A stretch of 64,000 nt of DNA from Colletes latitarsis (taxonomy: Eukaryota; Arthropoda; Insecta; Hymenoptera; Colletidae), in assembly GCF_051014445.1 (NCBI RefSeq), contig NC_135146.1, positions 4,836,001 to 4,900,000 of the forward strand. Reading direction: 5' to 3'. Below the pieces are notes generated by a model. That model ran no database searches, was not told where the DNA came from, and saw nothing but the letters and a program-made list of their open reading frames with translations. Position 1 is the first letter of the stretch. Every line of letters begins with the position of its first letter. This document shows, one piece after another, positions 25,001-37,426 of this stretch. A program made the position numbers and the translations under genes.

Positions 25001-28000
25001 AATTCAATGTATATTTTAGAGGATAACACCGGTTAGGTCAGAGTTAGGTCTGGTATTTGCCATCATCTGGCTCATACTTTCGCATTTTTCGCATACTTGT
25101 TGGCTAGATCCTGGGAGCTTTCTGATTTGGATCACGTAGTAATGTAGCACCACTCTGATACAGTGAGCTAAACCTGGAATCAATTTATATTTTAGAGGAT
25201 AACACTGGTTAGGTCAGGATTAGGTCTGGTATTTGCCATCATCTGGCTCATACTTTCGCATTTTTCGCATACTTGTTGGCCAGATCCTGGGCGTTTTCAG
25301 GTTTGGCTTAGGTAGTAATATGGTACCACACTGCAACAGTGGGTCAAACCTGAATTCAATCTATATTTTAGAGGATAACACCGGTTAGGTTTGCGTTAGG
25401 TCTGGTATTTGCCATCATCTGGCTCATACTTTCACATTTTTCGCATACTTGTTGACCAGATACTGGGCGCTTTCTGGTTTGGATCACGTCGTAATGTGGT
25501 ACCAAACTGAAACAGTGAGTTAATCCCGGATTTGATCTATATATTAGAAGGGTAACACCAGTTAGGATTGGGTTAGGTCTGGTAGTTGCCATCATCTGGC
25601 CCATACTTTCGCATTTTTCGCATACTTTTTGGCCAGATCCTGCGCGTTTTCTGGTTTGGATCACGTCGTAATGTGGTACCACACTGAAACAGTGAGTTAA
25701 TCCCGGATTTGATCTATATATTAGAAGGGTAACACCAGTTAGGATTGGGTTAGGTCTGGTATTTGCCATCATCTGGCCCATACTTTCGCATTTTTCGCAT
25801 ACTTGTTGGCTAGATCCTGGGAGCTTTCTGGTTTGGGTCACGTAGTAATGTGGTTCCACACTGCAACAGTGAGTTAAACCTGGATTCAATGTATATTTTA
25901 GGGGATAACACCGGTTAGGTCAGGGTTAGGTCTGGTATTTGCCATAATCTGGCTCATACTTTCGCATTTTTCGCATACTTGTTGGCTAGATCCTGGGAGC
26001 TTTCTGGTTTGGATCACGTAATAATGTAGCACCACTCTGAAACAGTGAGCTAAACCTGGAATCAATCTATATTTTAGAGGATAACACTGGTTAGGTCAGG
26101 ATTAGGTCTGGTATTTGCCATCATCTGGCTCATACTTTCGCATTTTTCGCATACTTGTTGGCCAGATCCTGGGCGTTTTCTGGTTTGTGTCACGTCGTAA
26201 TGTGGTACCACTCTGCAACAGTGAGTTAACCTTGGATACAATCTATACTTTAGACGATGATAGCGGTTAGGTCAGGGTTAGGTCTGGTATTTGCCATCAT
26301 CTGGGTCATACTTTCGCATTTTTCGCATACTTGTTAACCAGATCCTGGGCGTTTTCTGGGTTTTATCGCGTAGTAATGTGGTACCACACAGAAACAGTGG
26401 GTTAAACCAGGATTCAATCTACATTTTAGAGCATAACACCGGTTAGGTCAGGATTAGGTCTGGTATTTGCCATTATCTGTCCCATACTTTCGCATTTTTG
26501 GCATACTTGTTGGCCAGATACTGGGCGTTTTCCGCTTTCGGTCACGTAGTAATGTGGTGCCACACTGCAACAGTGAGTTAAAGCTGAATTCAATGTATAT
26601 TTTAGAGGATAACACCGGTTAGGTCAGAGTCAGGTCTGGTATTTGCCATCATCTGGCTCATACTTTCGCATTTTTCGCATACTTGTTGGCTAGATCCTGG
26701 GAGCTTTCTGATTTGGATCACGTAGTAATGTAGCACCACTCTGATACAGTGAGCTAAACCTGGATTCAATCTATATTTTAGAGGATAACACCGGTTAGGT
26801 CAGAGTTAGGTCTTGTATTTGCCAACATCTGGCTCATACTTTCGCATTTTTCGCATACTTGTTGGCCAGATCCTGGGCGTTCTCGGTTTGGATCACGTAG
26901 TAATGTCGCACCACACTGCAACAGTGAGTTAAACCTGGATTCAATCTATATTTTAGAGGATAACACTGGTTAGGTCAGGATTAGGTCTGGTATTTGCCAT
27001 CATCTGGCTCATACTTTCGCATTTTTCGCATACTTGTTAACCAGATCCTGGGCGTTTTCTGGGTTTTATCGCGTAGTAATGTGGTACCACACAGAAACAG
27101 TGGGTTAAACCAGGATTCAATCTACATTTTAGAGCATAACACCGGTTAGGTCAGGATTAGGTCTGGTATTTGCCATCATCTGGCTCATACTTTCGCATTT
27201 TTCGCATACTTGTTGGCTAGATCCTGGGAGCTTTCTGATTTGGATCACGTAGTAATGTAGCACCACTCTGATACAGTGAGCTAAACCTGGAATCAATTTA
27301 TATTTTAGAGGATAACACTGGTTAGGTCAGGATTAGGTCCGGTATTTGCCATCATCTGGCTCATACTTTCGCATTTTTCGCATACTTGTTGGCCAGATCC
27401 TGGGCGTTTTCAGGTTTGGCTTAGGTAGTAATATGGTACCACACTGCAACAGTGGGTGAAACCAGGATTCAATCTACATTTTAGAGCATAACACCGGTTA
27501 GGTCAGGATTAGGTCTGGTATTTGCCATCATCTGTCCCATACTTTCGCATTTTTGGTATACTTGTTGGCCAGATACTGGGCGTTTTCTGCTTTCGGTCAC
27601 GTAGTAATGTGGTGCCACACTGCAACAGTGAGTTAAAGCTGAATTCAATGTATATTTTAGAGGATAACACCGGTTAGGTCAGAGTTAGGTCTGGTATTTG
27701 CCATCATCTGGCTCATACTTTCGCATTTTTCGCATACTTGTTGGCTAGATCCTGGGAGCTTTCTGATTTGGATCACGTAGTAATGTAGCACCACTCTGAT
27801 ACAGTGAGCTAAACCTGGAATCAATTTATATTTTAGAGGATAACACTGGTTAGGTCAGGATTAGGTCTGGTATTTGCCATCATCTGGCTCATACTTTCGC
27901 ATTTTTCACATACTTGTTGGCCAGATCCTGGGCGTTTTCAGGTTTGGCTTAGGTAGTAATATGGTACCACACTGCAACAGTGGGTCAAACCTGAATTCAA

Positions 28001-31000
28001 TCTATATTTTAGAGGATAACACCGGTTAGGATTGCGTTAGGTCTGGTATTTGCCATCATCTGGCTCATACTTTCGCATTTTTCGCATACTTGTTGACCAG
28101 ATCCTGGGCGTTTTCTGGTTTGGATCACGTTGTAATCTGGTACCACACTGAAACAGTGAGTTAATCCTGGATTCGATCTATATATTAGAAGGGTAACACC
28201 GGTTAGGTTTGGGTTAGGTCTGGTATTTGCCATCATCTGGCTCATACTTTCGCATATTTCGCATACTTTTTGACCAGATCCTGGGCGTTTTCTGGTTTGG
28301 ATCACGTTGTAATCTGGTACCACACTGAAACAGTGAGTTAATCCTGGATTCGATCTATATATTAGAAGGGTAACACCGGTTAGGTTTGGGTTAGGTCTGG
28401 TATTTGCCATCATCTGGCTCATACTTTCGCATTTTTCGCATACTTGTTGACCAGATCCTGGGCGCTTTCTGGTTTGGATCACATCGTAATGTGGTACCAC
28501 ACTGAAACAGTGAGTTAATCCCGGATTTGATCTATATATTAGAAGGGTAACACCAGTTAGGATTGGGTTAGGTCTGGTATTTGCATCATCTGGCTTATAC
28601 TTTCGCCTTTTTCACATACTTGTTGGCTAGATCCTGGGAGCTTTCTGGTTTGGAACACGTAGTAATGTGGTACCACTCTGAGACAGTGAGCTAAACCTGG
28701 AATCAATCTATATTTTAGAGGATAACACTGGGTAGGTCAGGATTAGGTCTGGTATTTGCCATCATCTGGCTCATACTTTCGCATTTTTCGCATACTTGTT
28801 AGCCAGATCCTGGGCGTTTTCTGGTTTGGGTCACGTAGTAATGTGGTTCCACACTGCAACAGTGAGTTAAACCTGGATTCAATCTATATTTTAGAGGATA
28901 ACACCGGTTAGGTCAGAGTTAGGTCTGGTATTTGCCATCATCTGGCTCATACTTTCGCATTTTTCGCATACTTGTTAACCAGATCCTGGGCGTTTTCTGG
29001 GTTGTATCGCGTAGTAATGTGGTACCACACAGAAACAGTGGGTTAAACCAGGATTCAATCTACATTTTAGAGCATAACACCGGTTAGGTCAGGATTAGGT
29101 CTGGTATTTGCCATCATCTGACCCATACTTTCGCATTTTTGGCATACTTGTTGGCCAGATACTGGGCGTTATCTGCTTTCGGTCACGTAGTAATGTGGTG
29201 CCACACTGCAACAGTGAGTTAAAGCTGAATTCAATGTATATTTTAGAGGATAACACCGGTTAGGTCAGAGTTAGGTCTGGTATTTGCCATCATCTGGCTC
29301 ATACTTTCGCATTTTTCGCATACTTGTTGGCTAGATCCTGGGCGTTTTCTGGTTTGGCTCACGTAGTAATGTGGTTCCACACTGCAACAGTGAGTTAAAC
29401 CTGGATTCAATGTATATTTTAGAGGATAACACCGGTTAGGTCAGGGTTAGGTCTGGTATTTGCCATCATCTGGCTCATACTTTCGCATTTTTCGCATACT
29501 TGTTGGCTAGATCCTGGGTGCTTTCTGGTTTGGATCACGTAATAATGTAGCACCACTCTGAAACAGTGAGCTAAACCTGGAATCAATCTATATTTTAGAG
29601 GATAACACTGGGTAGGTCAGGATTAGGTCTGGTATTTGCCATCATCTGGCTCATACTTTCGCATTTTTCGCATACTTGTTAGCCAGATCCTGGGCGTTTT
29701 CTGGTTTGGGTCACGTAGTAATGTGGTTCCACACTGCAACAGTGAGTTAAACCTGGATTCAATCTATATTTTAGAGGATAACACCGGTTAGGTCAGAGTT
29801 AGGTCTGGTATTTGCCATCGTCTGGCTCATACTTTCGCATTTTTCGCATACCTGATGGCCAGATCCTGGACGTTTTCTGGTTTGTGTCACGTCGTAATGT
29901 GGTACCACGCTGCAACAGTGAGTTAACCTTGGGTACAATCTATACTTTAGACGATGATAGCGGTTAGGTCAGGGTTTGGTCTGGTATTTGCCATCATCTG
30001 GGTCATACTTTCGCATTTTTCGCATACTTGTTAACCAGATCCTGGGCGTTTTCTGGGTTGTATCGCGTAGTAATGTGGTACCACACAGAAACAGTGGGTT
30101 AAACCAGGATTCAATCTACATTTTAGAGCATAACACCGGTTAGGTCAGGATTAGGTCTGGTATTTGCCATCATCTGACCCATACTTTCGCATTTTTGGCA
30201 TACTTGTTGGCCAGATACTGGGCGTTTTCTGCTTTCGGTCACGTAGTAATGTGGTGCCACACTGCAACAGTGAGTTAAAGCTGAATTCAATGTATATTTT
30301 GGAGGATAACACCGGTTAGGTCAGAGTTAGGTCTGGTCTGGTATTTGCCATCATCTGGCTCATACTTTCGCATTTTTCGCATACTTGTTGGCTAGATCCT
30401 GGGAGCTTTCTGATTTGGATCACGTAGTAATGTAGCACCACTCTGATACAGTGAGCTAAACCTGGATTCAATCTATGTTTTAGAGGATAACACCGGTTAG
30501 GTCAGAGTTAGGTCTTGTATTTGCCATCATCTGGCTCATACTTTCGCATTTTTCGCATACTTGTTGGCCAGATCCTGGGCGTTTTCGGTTTGGATCACGT
30601 AGTAATGTCGCACCACACTGCAACAGTGAGTTAAACCTGGATTCAATCTATATTTTAGAGGATAACACCGGTTAGGTCAGGGTTAGGTCTGGTATTTGCC
30701 CTCATCTGGCTCATACTTTCGCATTTTTCGCATACTTGTTGGCTAGATCCTGGGAGCTTTCTGATTTGGATCACGTAGTAATGTAGCACCACTCTGATAC
30801 AGTGAGCTAAACCTGGAATCAATCTATATTTTAGAGGATAACACCGGTTAGGTCAGAGTTAGGTCTGGTATTTGCCATCATCTGGCTCATACTTTCGCAT
30901 TTTTCGCATACTTGTTGGCCAGATCCTGGGCGTTTTCTGGTTTGGGTTAGGTAGTAATGTGGCACCACACTGCAACAGTGAGTCAAACCTGAATTCAATC

Positions 31001-31020
31001 TATGTTTTAGAGGATAACAC
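22011..31020 (+). repeat. Highly shuffled satellite mosaic with 3-, 4-, 6- and 13-monomer offsets
   Basis: Only satellite is seen, but order is repeatedly shuffled. CTGGCTCAAACTTTCGC occurs at about 23131 and 23659 (528 bp, a trimer duplication). TTAACCAGATCC occurs at 24045, 24748, 26334 and 27037, giving offsets of 703 within pairs and 2289 between pairs. TTTTTGGTATAC occurs near 24914 and 27555. TTAACCAGATCC recurs at 28975 and 30031 (1056 bp, six monomers). Around 28140-28500, three AAGGG-type 177-bp monomers stand together. This stretch has no single dominant unit. Confidence 0.8.
30331..30340 (+). repeat. 5-bp tandem duplication inside a monomer (GTCTG GTCTG)
   Basis: The usual TTAGGTCTGGTATTTG reads TTAGGTCTGGTCTGGTATTTG here, a five-base gain. 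It marks a single monomer and could serve as a landmark for assembly or mapping. Confidence 0.93.
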
Positions 31021-34000
31021 CGGTTAGGTCAGGGTTAGGTCTGGTATTTGCCGTCATCTGGCTCATGCTTTGGCATTTCTCGCATACTTGTTGGCCAGAT
31101 CCTGGACGTTTTCTGGTTTGGAACACGTAGTAATGTGGTACCACTCTGAAACAGTGAGTTAAACCTGTATTCAATCTAGATTTTAGAGGATAACACCGGT
31201 TAGGTCAGGGTTAGGTCTGGTATTTGCCATCATCTGGCTCATACTCTCGCATTTTTCGCATACTTGTTGGCCAGATCCTGGGAGCTTTCTGGTTTGGATC
31301 ACGTAGTAATGTAGCACCACTCTGAAACAGTGAGTTAAACCTGGATTCAATCTATAGTTTAGAGGATAACAACGGTTAGGTCAGGGTTAGGTCTGGTATT
31401 TGCCATCATCTGGCTCATACTTTCGCATTTTTCGCATACTTGTTGGCCAGATCATGGGCGTTTGCTGGTTTGGATCACGTAGTAATGTGGTTCCACACTG
31501 CAACAGTGAGTCAAACCTGAATTCAATCTATATTTTAGAGGATAACACCGGTTAGGATTGGGTTAGGTCTGGTATTTGCCATCAACTGGCTCATACTTTC
31601 GAATTTTTCGCATACTTGTTGGCCAGATCCTGGGCGTTTTCTGGTTTGGATCACGTAGTAATGTGGCACCACTCTGAAACAGTGAGTTAAGCCTGCATTC
31701 AATCTATATTTTAGAGGATAACAACGGTTAGGTCAGGGTTAGGTCTGGTATTTGCCATCATCTGGCTCATACTTTCGCATTTTTCGCATACTTGTTGGCC
31801 AGATCCAGGGCGTTTTCTGGGTTGGATCAGGTAGTAGTGTGGTACCGCACTGAAACTGTGAGTTAATCCTGGATTCGATCTTTATATTGAAAGGGTAACA
31901 CCGGTTAGGATTGGGTTAGGTCTGGTATTTGCCATCATCTGGCTCATACTTTCGCATTTTTCGCATACTTGTTGGCCAGATCCTGGGCGTTTTCTGGTCT
32001 GGATCACGTAGTAATGAGGTACCACACTGAAACAGTGAGTTAATCCTGGATTCGATCTATATATTGAAAGGGTAACACCGGTTAGGTTTGAGTTAGGTCT
32101 TGTATTTGCCATCATCTGGCTCATACTTTCGCATTTTTCGCATACTTGTTGGCCAGATCCTGGGCGCTTTCTGGTTTGGATCACGTAGTAATGTAGCACC
32201 ACTCTGAAAGAGTGAGTTAAACCTGGATTCAATCTATATTTTAGAGGATAACACCGGTTAGGATTGGGTTAGGTCTGGTATTTGCCATCATCTGGCTCAT
32301 ACTTTCGCATTTTTCGCATACTTGTTGGCCAGATCCTGGGCGTTTTCTGGTCTGGATCACGTAGTAATGAGGTACCACACTGAAACAGTGAGTTAATCCT
32401 GGATTCGATCTATATATTGAAAGGGTAACACCGGTTAGGTTTGAGTTAGGTCTTGTATTTGCCATCATCTGGCTCATCCTTTCGCAATTTTCGCATACTT
32501 GTTGGCTAGATCCTGGGAGCTTTCTGGTTTGGATGACGTAGTAATGTAGCACCACTCTGAAACAGTGAGCTAAACCTGGAATCAATCTATATTTTAGAGG
32601 GTAACACTGGTTAGGTCAGGATTAGGTCTGGTATTTGCCATCATCTGGCGCATACTTTCGCATTTTTCGCATACTTGTTGGCCAGATCCTGGGCGTTTTC
32701 TGGTTTGGGTTAGGTAGTAATGTGGTACCACACTGCAACAGTGAGTCAAACCTGAATTCAATCTATATTTTAGAGGATAACACCGGTTAGGTCAGGGTTA
32801 GGTCTGGTATTTGCCATCATCTGGCTCATACTTTCGCATTTTTCACATACTTGTTGACCAGATCCTGGGCGCTTTCTGGTTTGGATCACGTAGTAATGTA
32901 GCACCACTCTGAAACAGTGAGCTAATCCTGGATTCACTCTATATTTTAGAGGATAACTCCGGTTATGTCAGGGTTAGGTCTGGTATTTGCCATCATCTGG
33001 CCCATACTTTCGCATTTTTCGCATACGTGTTGGCCAGATCCTGGGCGTTTTCTGGTTTGGATCACGTCGTAATGTGGTACCACACTGAAACGGTGAGTTA
33101 ATCCTGGATTTGATCTATATATTAGAAGGGTAACACCAGTTAGGATTGGGTTAGGTCTGGTATTTGCCATCATCTGGCTCATACTTACGCATTTTTCGCA
33201 TACTTGTTGGCCAGATCCTGGGCGTTTACGGTTTGGATGACGTAGTAATGTCGCACCACACTGCAACAGTGAGTTAAACCTGGATTCAATCTATATTTTA
33301 GAGGATAACACTGGTTATGTCAGGGTTAGGTCTGGTATTTTCTATAATCTGGCTCATGCTTTCGCATTTTTCGCATACTTGTTGGCCAGATCCTGGGCGT
33401 TTTCTGGTTTGGGTCACGTAGTAATGTGGTTCCACACTGCAACAGTGAGTTAAACCTGGATTCAATCTATACTTTAGACGATGATAGCGGTTAGGTCAGG
33501 GTTAGGTCTGGTATTTGCCATCATCTGGGTCATACTTTCGCATTTTTCGCATACTTGTTAACCAGATCCTGGGCGTTTTCTGGGTTGTATCGCGTAGTAA
33601 TGTGGTGCCACACAGAAACAGTGGGTTAAACCAGGATTCAATCTACAGTTTAGAGCATAACACCGGTTAGGTCAGGAATAGGTCTGGTATTTGCCACCAT
33701 CTGTCCCATACTTTCGCATTTTTGGCATACTTGTTGGCCAGATAGTGGGCGTTTTCTGCTTTCGGTCACGTAGTAATGTGGTGCCACACTGCAACAGTGA
33801 GTTAAAGCTGAATTCAATGTATATTTTAGAGGATAACACCGGTTAGGTCAGAGTTAGGTCTGGTATTTGCCATCATCTGGCTCATACTTTCGCATTTTTC
33901 GCATACTTGTTGGCTAGATCCTGGGAGCTTTCTGATTTGGATCACGTAGTAATGTAGCACCACTCTGATACAGTGAGCTAAACCTGGATTCAATCTATAT

Positions 34001-37000
34001 TATAGAGGATAACACCGGTTAGGTCAGAGTTAGGTCTTGTATTTGCCATCATCTGGCTCATACTTTCGCATTTTTCGCATACTTGTTAACCAGATCCTGG
34101 GCGTTTTCTGGGTTGTATCGCGTAGTAATGTGGTGCCACACTGCAACAGTGAGTTAAACCTGGATTCAATCTATATTTTAGAGGATAACACTGGTTATGT
34201 CAGGGTTAGGTCTGGTATTTTCTATAATCTGGCTCATGCTTTCGCATTTTTCGCATACTTGTTGGCCAGATCCTTGGCGTTTTCTGGTTTGGATCACGTA
34301 GTAATGTGGTTCCACACTGCAACAGTGAGTTAAACCTGGATTCAATCTATATCTTAGAGGATAACACTGGTTATGTCAGGGTTAGGTCTGGTATTTTCTA
34401 TAATCTGGCTCATGCTTTCGCATTTTTCGCATACTTGTTGGCCAGATCCTTGGCGTTTTCTGGTTTGGATCACGTAGTAATGTGGTTCCACACTGCAACA
34501 GTGAGTTAAACCTGGATTCAATCTATATTTTAGAGGATAACACTGGTTATGTCAGGGTTAGGTCTGGTATTTTCTATAATCTGGCGCATACTTTCGCATT
34601 TTTCGCATACTTGTTGGCCAGATCCTGGGCGTTTTCTGGTTTGGGTTAGGTAGTAATGTGGTACCACACTGCAACAGTGAGTCAAACCTGAATTCAAACT
34701 ATATTTTAGAGGATAACACAGGTTAGGTCAGGGTTAGGTCTGGTATTTGCCATCATCTGGCTCATACTTTCGCAATTTTCGCATACTTGTTGGCTAGATC
34801 CTGGGAGCTTTCTGGTTAGGATCACGTAGTAATGTAGCACCACTCTGAAACAGTGAGCTAAACCTGGAATCAATCTATATTTTAGAGGATAACACTGGTT
34901 AGGTCAGGATTAGGTCTGGTATTTGCCATCATCTGGCTCATACTTTCGCATTTTTCGCATACTTGTTGGCCAGATCCTGGGCGTTTTCAGGTTTGGGTTA
35001 GGTAGTAATGTGGTACCACACTGCAACAGTGGGTCAAACCTGAATTCAATCTATATTTTAGAGGATAACACCGGTTAGGTCAGGGTTAGGTCTGGTATTT
35101 GCCATCATCTGGCTCATGCTTTGGCATTTTTGGCATACTTGTTGGCCAGATCCTGGACGTTTTCTGGTTTGGAACACGTAGTAATGTGGTACCACTCTGA
35201 GACAGTGAGTTAAACCTGTATTCAATCTATATTTTAAAGGATAACACCGGTTAGATCAGGGTTAGGTCTGGTATTTGCCACCATCTGGCTCATACTTTCG
35301 CATTTTTCGCATACTTCTTGGCCAGATCCTGGGCGTTCTCGGTTTGGATCACGTAGTAATGTCGCTCCACACTTGCAACAGTGAGTTAAACCTGGATTCA
35401 ATCTATATTTTAGAGGATAACACTGGTTACGTCAGGGTTAGGTCTGGTATTTTCTATATTCTGGCTAATGCTTTCGCATTTTTCGCATACTTGTTGGCCA
35501 GATCCTGGGCGTTTTCTGATTTGGATCACGTAGTAATGTGGTTCCACACTGCAACAGTGAGTTAATCCTGGATTCAATCTATATTTTAGAGGATAACACC
35601 GGCTATGTCAGGGTTAGGTCTGGTATTTGCCATCATCTGGCCCATACTTTCGCATTTTTCGCATACTTGTTGGCCAGATCCTGGGCGTTAACTGGTTTGG
35701 ATCACGTCGTAATGTGGTACCACACTGAAGCGGTGAGTTAATCCTGGATTTGATCTATATATTAGAAGGGTAACACCAGTTAGGATTGGGTTAGGTCTGG
35801 TATTTGCCATCATCTGGCTCATACTTACGCATTTTGCGCATACTTGTTGGCCAGATCCTGGGCGTTTTCGGTTTGGATCACGTAGTAATGTCGCACCACA
35901 CTGCAACAGTGAGTTAAACCTGGATTCAATCTATATTTTAGAGGATAACACCGGTTAGGTCAGGGTGAGGTCTGGTATTTGCCATCATCTGGCTCATACT
36001 TTCGCATTTTTCGCATACTTGTTGGCTAGATCCTGGGAGCTTTCTGATTTGGATCACGTAGTAATGTAGCACCACTCTGATACAGTGAGCTAAACCTGGA
36101 ATCAATCTATATTTTAGAGGATAACACCGGTTAGGTCAGAGTTAGGTCTGGTATTTGCCATCATCTGGCTCATACTTTCGCATTTTTCGCATACTTGTTG
36201 GCCAGATCCTGGGCGTTTTCTGGTTTGGGTTAGGTAGTAATGTGGTACCACACTGCAACAGTGAGTCAAACCTGAATTCAATCTATGTTTTAGAGGATAA
36301 CACCGGTTAGGTCAGGGTTAGGTCTGGTATTTGCCGTCATCTGGCTCATGCTTTGGCATTTCTCGCATACTTGTTGGCCAGATCCTGGACGTTCTCTGGT
36401 TTGGAACACGTAGTAATGTGGTACCACTCTGAAACAGTGAGTTAAACCTGTATTCAATCTAGATTTTAGAGGATAACACCGGTTAGGTCAGGGTTAGGTC
36501 TGGTATTTGCCATCATCTGGCTCATACTCTCGCATTTTTCGCATACTTGTTGGCCAGATCCTGGGAGCTTTCTGGTTTGGATCACGTAGTAATGTAGCAC
36601 CACTCTGAAACAGTGAGTTAAACCTGGATTCAATCTATAGTTTAGAGGATAACAACGGTTAGGTCAGGGTTAGGTCTGGTACTTGCCATCATCTGGCTCA
36701 TACTTTCGCATTTTTCGCATACTTGTTGGCCAGATCATGGGCGTTTGCTGGTTTGGATCACGTAGTAATGTGGTTCCACACTGCAACAGTGAGTCAAACC
36801 TGAATTCAATCTATATTTTAGAGGATAACACCGGTTAGGATTGGGTTAGGTCTGGTATTTGCCATCAACTGGCTCATACTTTAGAATTTTTCGCATACTT
36901 GTTGGCCAGATCCTGGGCGTTTTCTGGTTTGGATCACGTAGTAATGTGGCACCACTCTGAAACAGTGAGTTAAACCTGCATTCAATCTATATTTTAGAGG

Positions 37001-37332
37001 ATAACAACGGTTAGGTCAGGGTTAGGTCTGGTATTTGCCATCATCTGGCTCATACTTTCGCATTTTTCGCATACTTGTTGGCCAGATCCAGGGCGCTTTC
37101 TGGGTTGGATCAGGTAGTAGTGTGGTACCGCACTGAAACTGTGAGTTAATCCTGGATTCGATCTATATATTGAAAGGGTAACACCGGTTAGGATTGGGTT
37201 AGGTCTGGTATTTGCCATCATCTGGCTCATACTTTCGCATTTTTCGCATACTTGTTGGCCAGATCCTGGGCGTTTTCTGGTTTGGGTTAGGTAGTAATGT
37301 GGTACCACACTGCAACAGTGAGTCAAACCTGA
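31021..37332 (+). repeat. Satellite mosaic with 30-monomer internal offset and dimer/monomer duplications
   Basis: TTTGCCGTCATCTGG at 31051 recurs at 36334 (5283 bp, 30 monomers plus 3), with the following ~1.3 kb similar, so the start and end of this block are copies of one another. Inside it, 31905 and 32258 begin a 353-bp dimer duplication (177 + 176), and CCTTGGCGTTTTC at about 34271 and 34447 marks a single-monomer duplication (176 bp). A one-base gain, CACTTGCAACAGTG, is near 35371. No non-satellite sequence is present. Confidence 0.8.
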
Positions 37333-37362
37333 ATTCAATCTATATTTTAGAGGATAACACCG

Positions 37363-37384
37363 GTTAGGTCAGGGTTAGGTCTGG
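37363..37384 (+). repeat. Internal 11-bp tandem duplication (example in reference monomer)
   Basis: Two adjacent 11-mers, GTTAGGTCAGG and GTTAGGTCTGG, differ at one base. They occur in nearly every monomer. Common variants replace the first unit with GTTAGGTTTGG or GTTAGGATTGG, or the second with ATTAGGTCTGG or AGTTAGGTCTGG. The junction produces AGGGTTAGG at 37371-37379, one and a half units of the telomere repeat TTAGGG. The duplication suggests that the monomer itself grew by small tandem duplications. Confidence 0.93.
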
Positions 37385-37408
37385 TATTTGCCATCATCTG
37401 GCTCATAC

Positions 37409-37426
37409 TTTCGCATTTTTCGCATA
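37409..37426 (+). repeat. Internal 9-bp tandem duplication TTTCGCATT/TTTCGCATA (example)
   Basis: Two adjacent 9-mers differ only at the last base. They are present in most monomers with point variants such as TTTGGCAT, TTTCTCAT, TTTCGAAT and TTTCACAT. Each carries a CpG, and several variants look like CpG-to-CpA or CpG-to-TpG changes. One monomer near 19083 has gained a third unit, so the segment can still slip. Confidence 0.92.

Noticed and set aside
37371..37379. True interstitial telomere repeat tract
   Set aside because: Each monomer holds only one and a half TTAGGG units, fully explained by the 11-bp duplication; no run of consecutive telomere repeats exists in the window.
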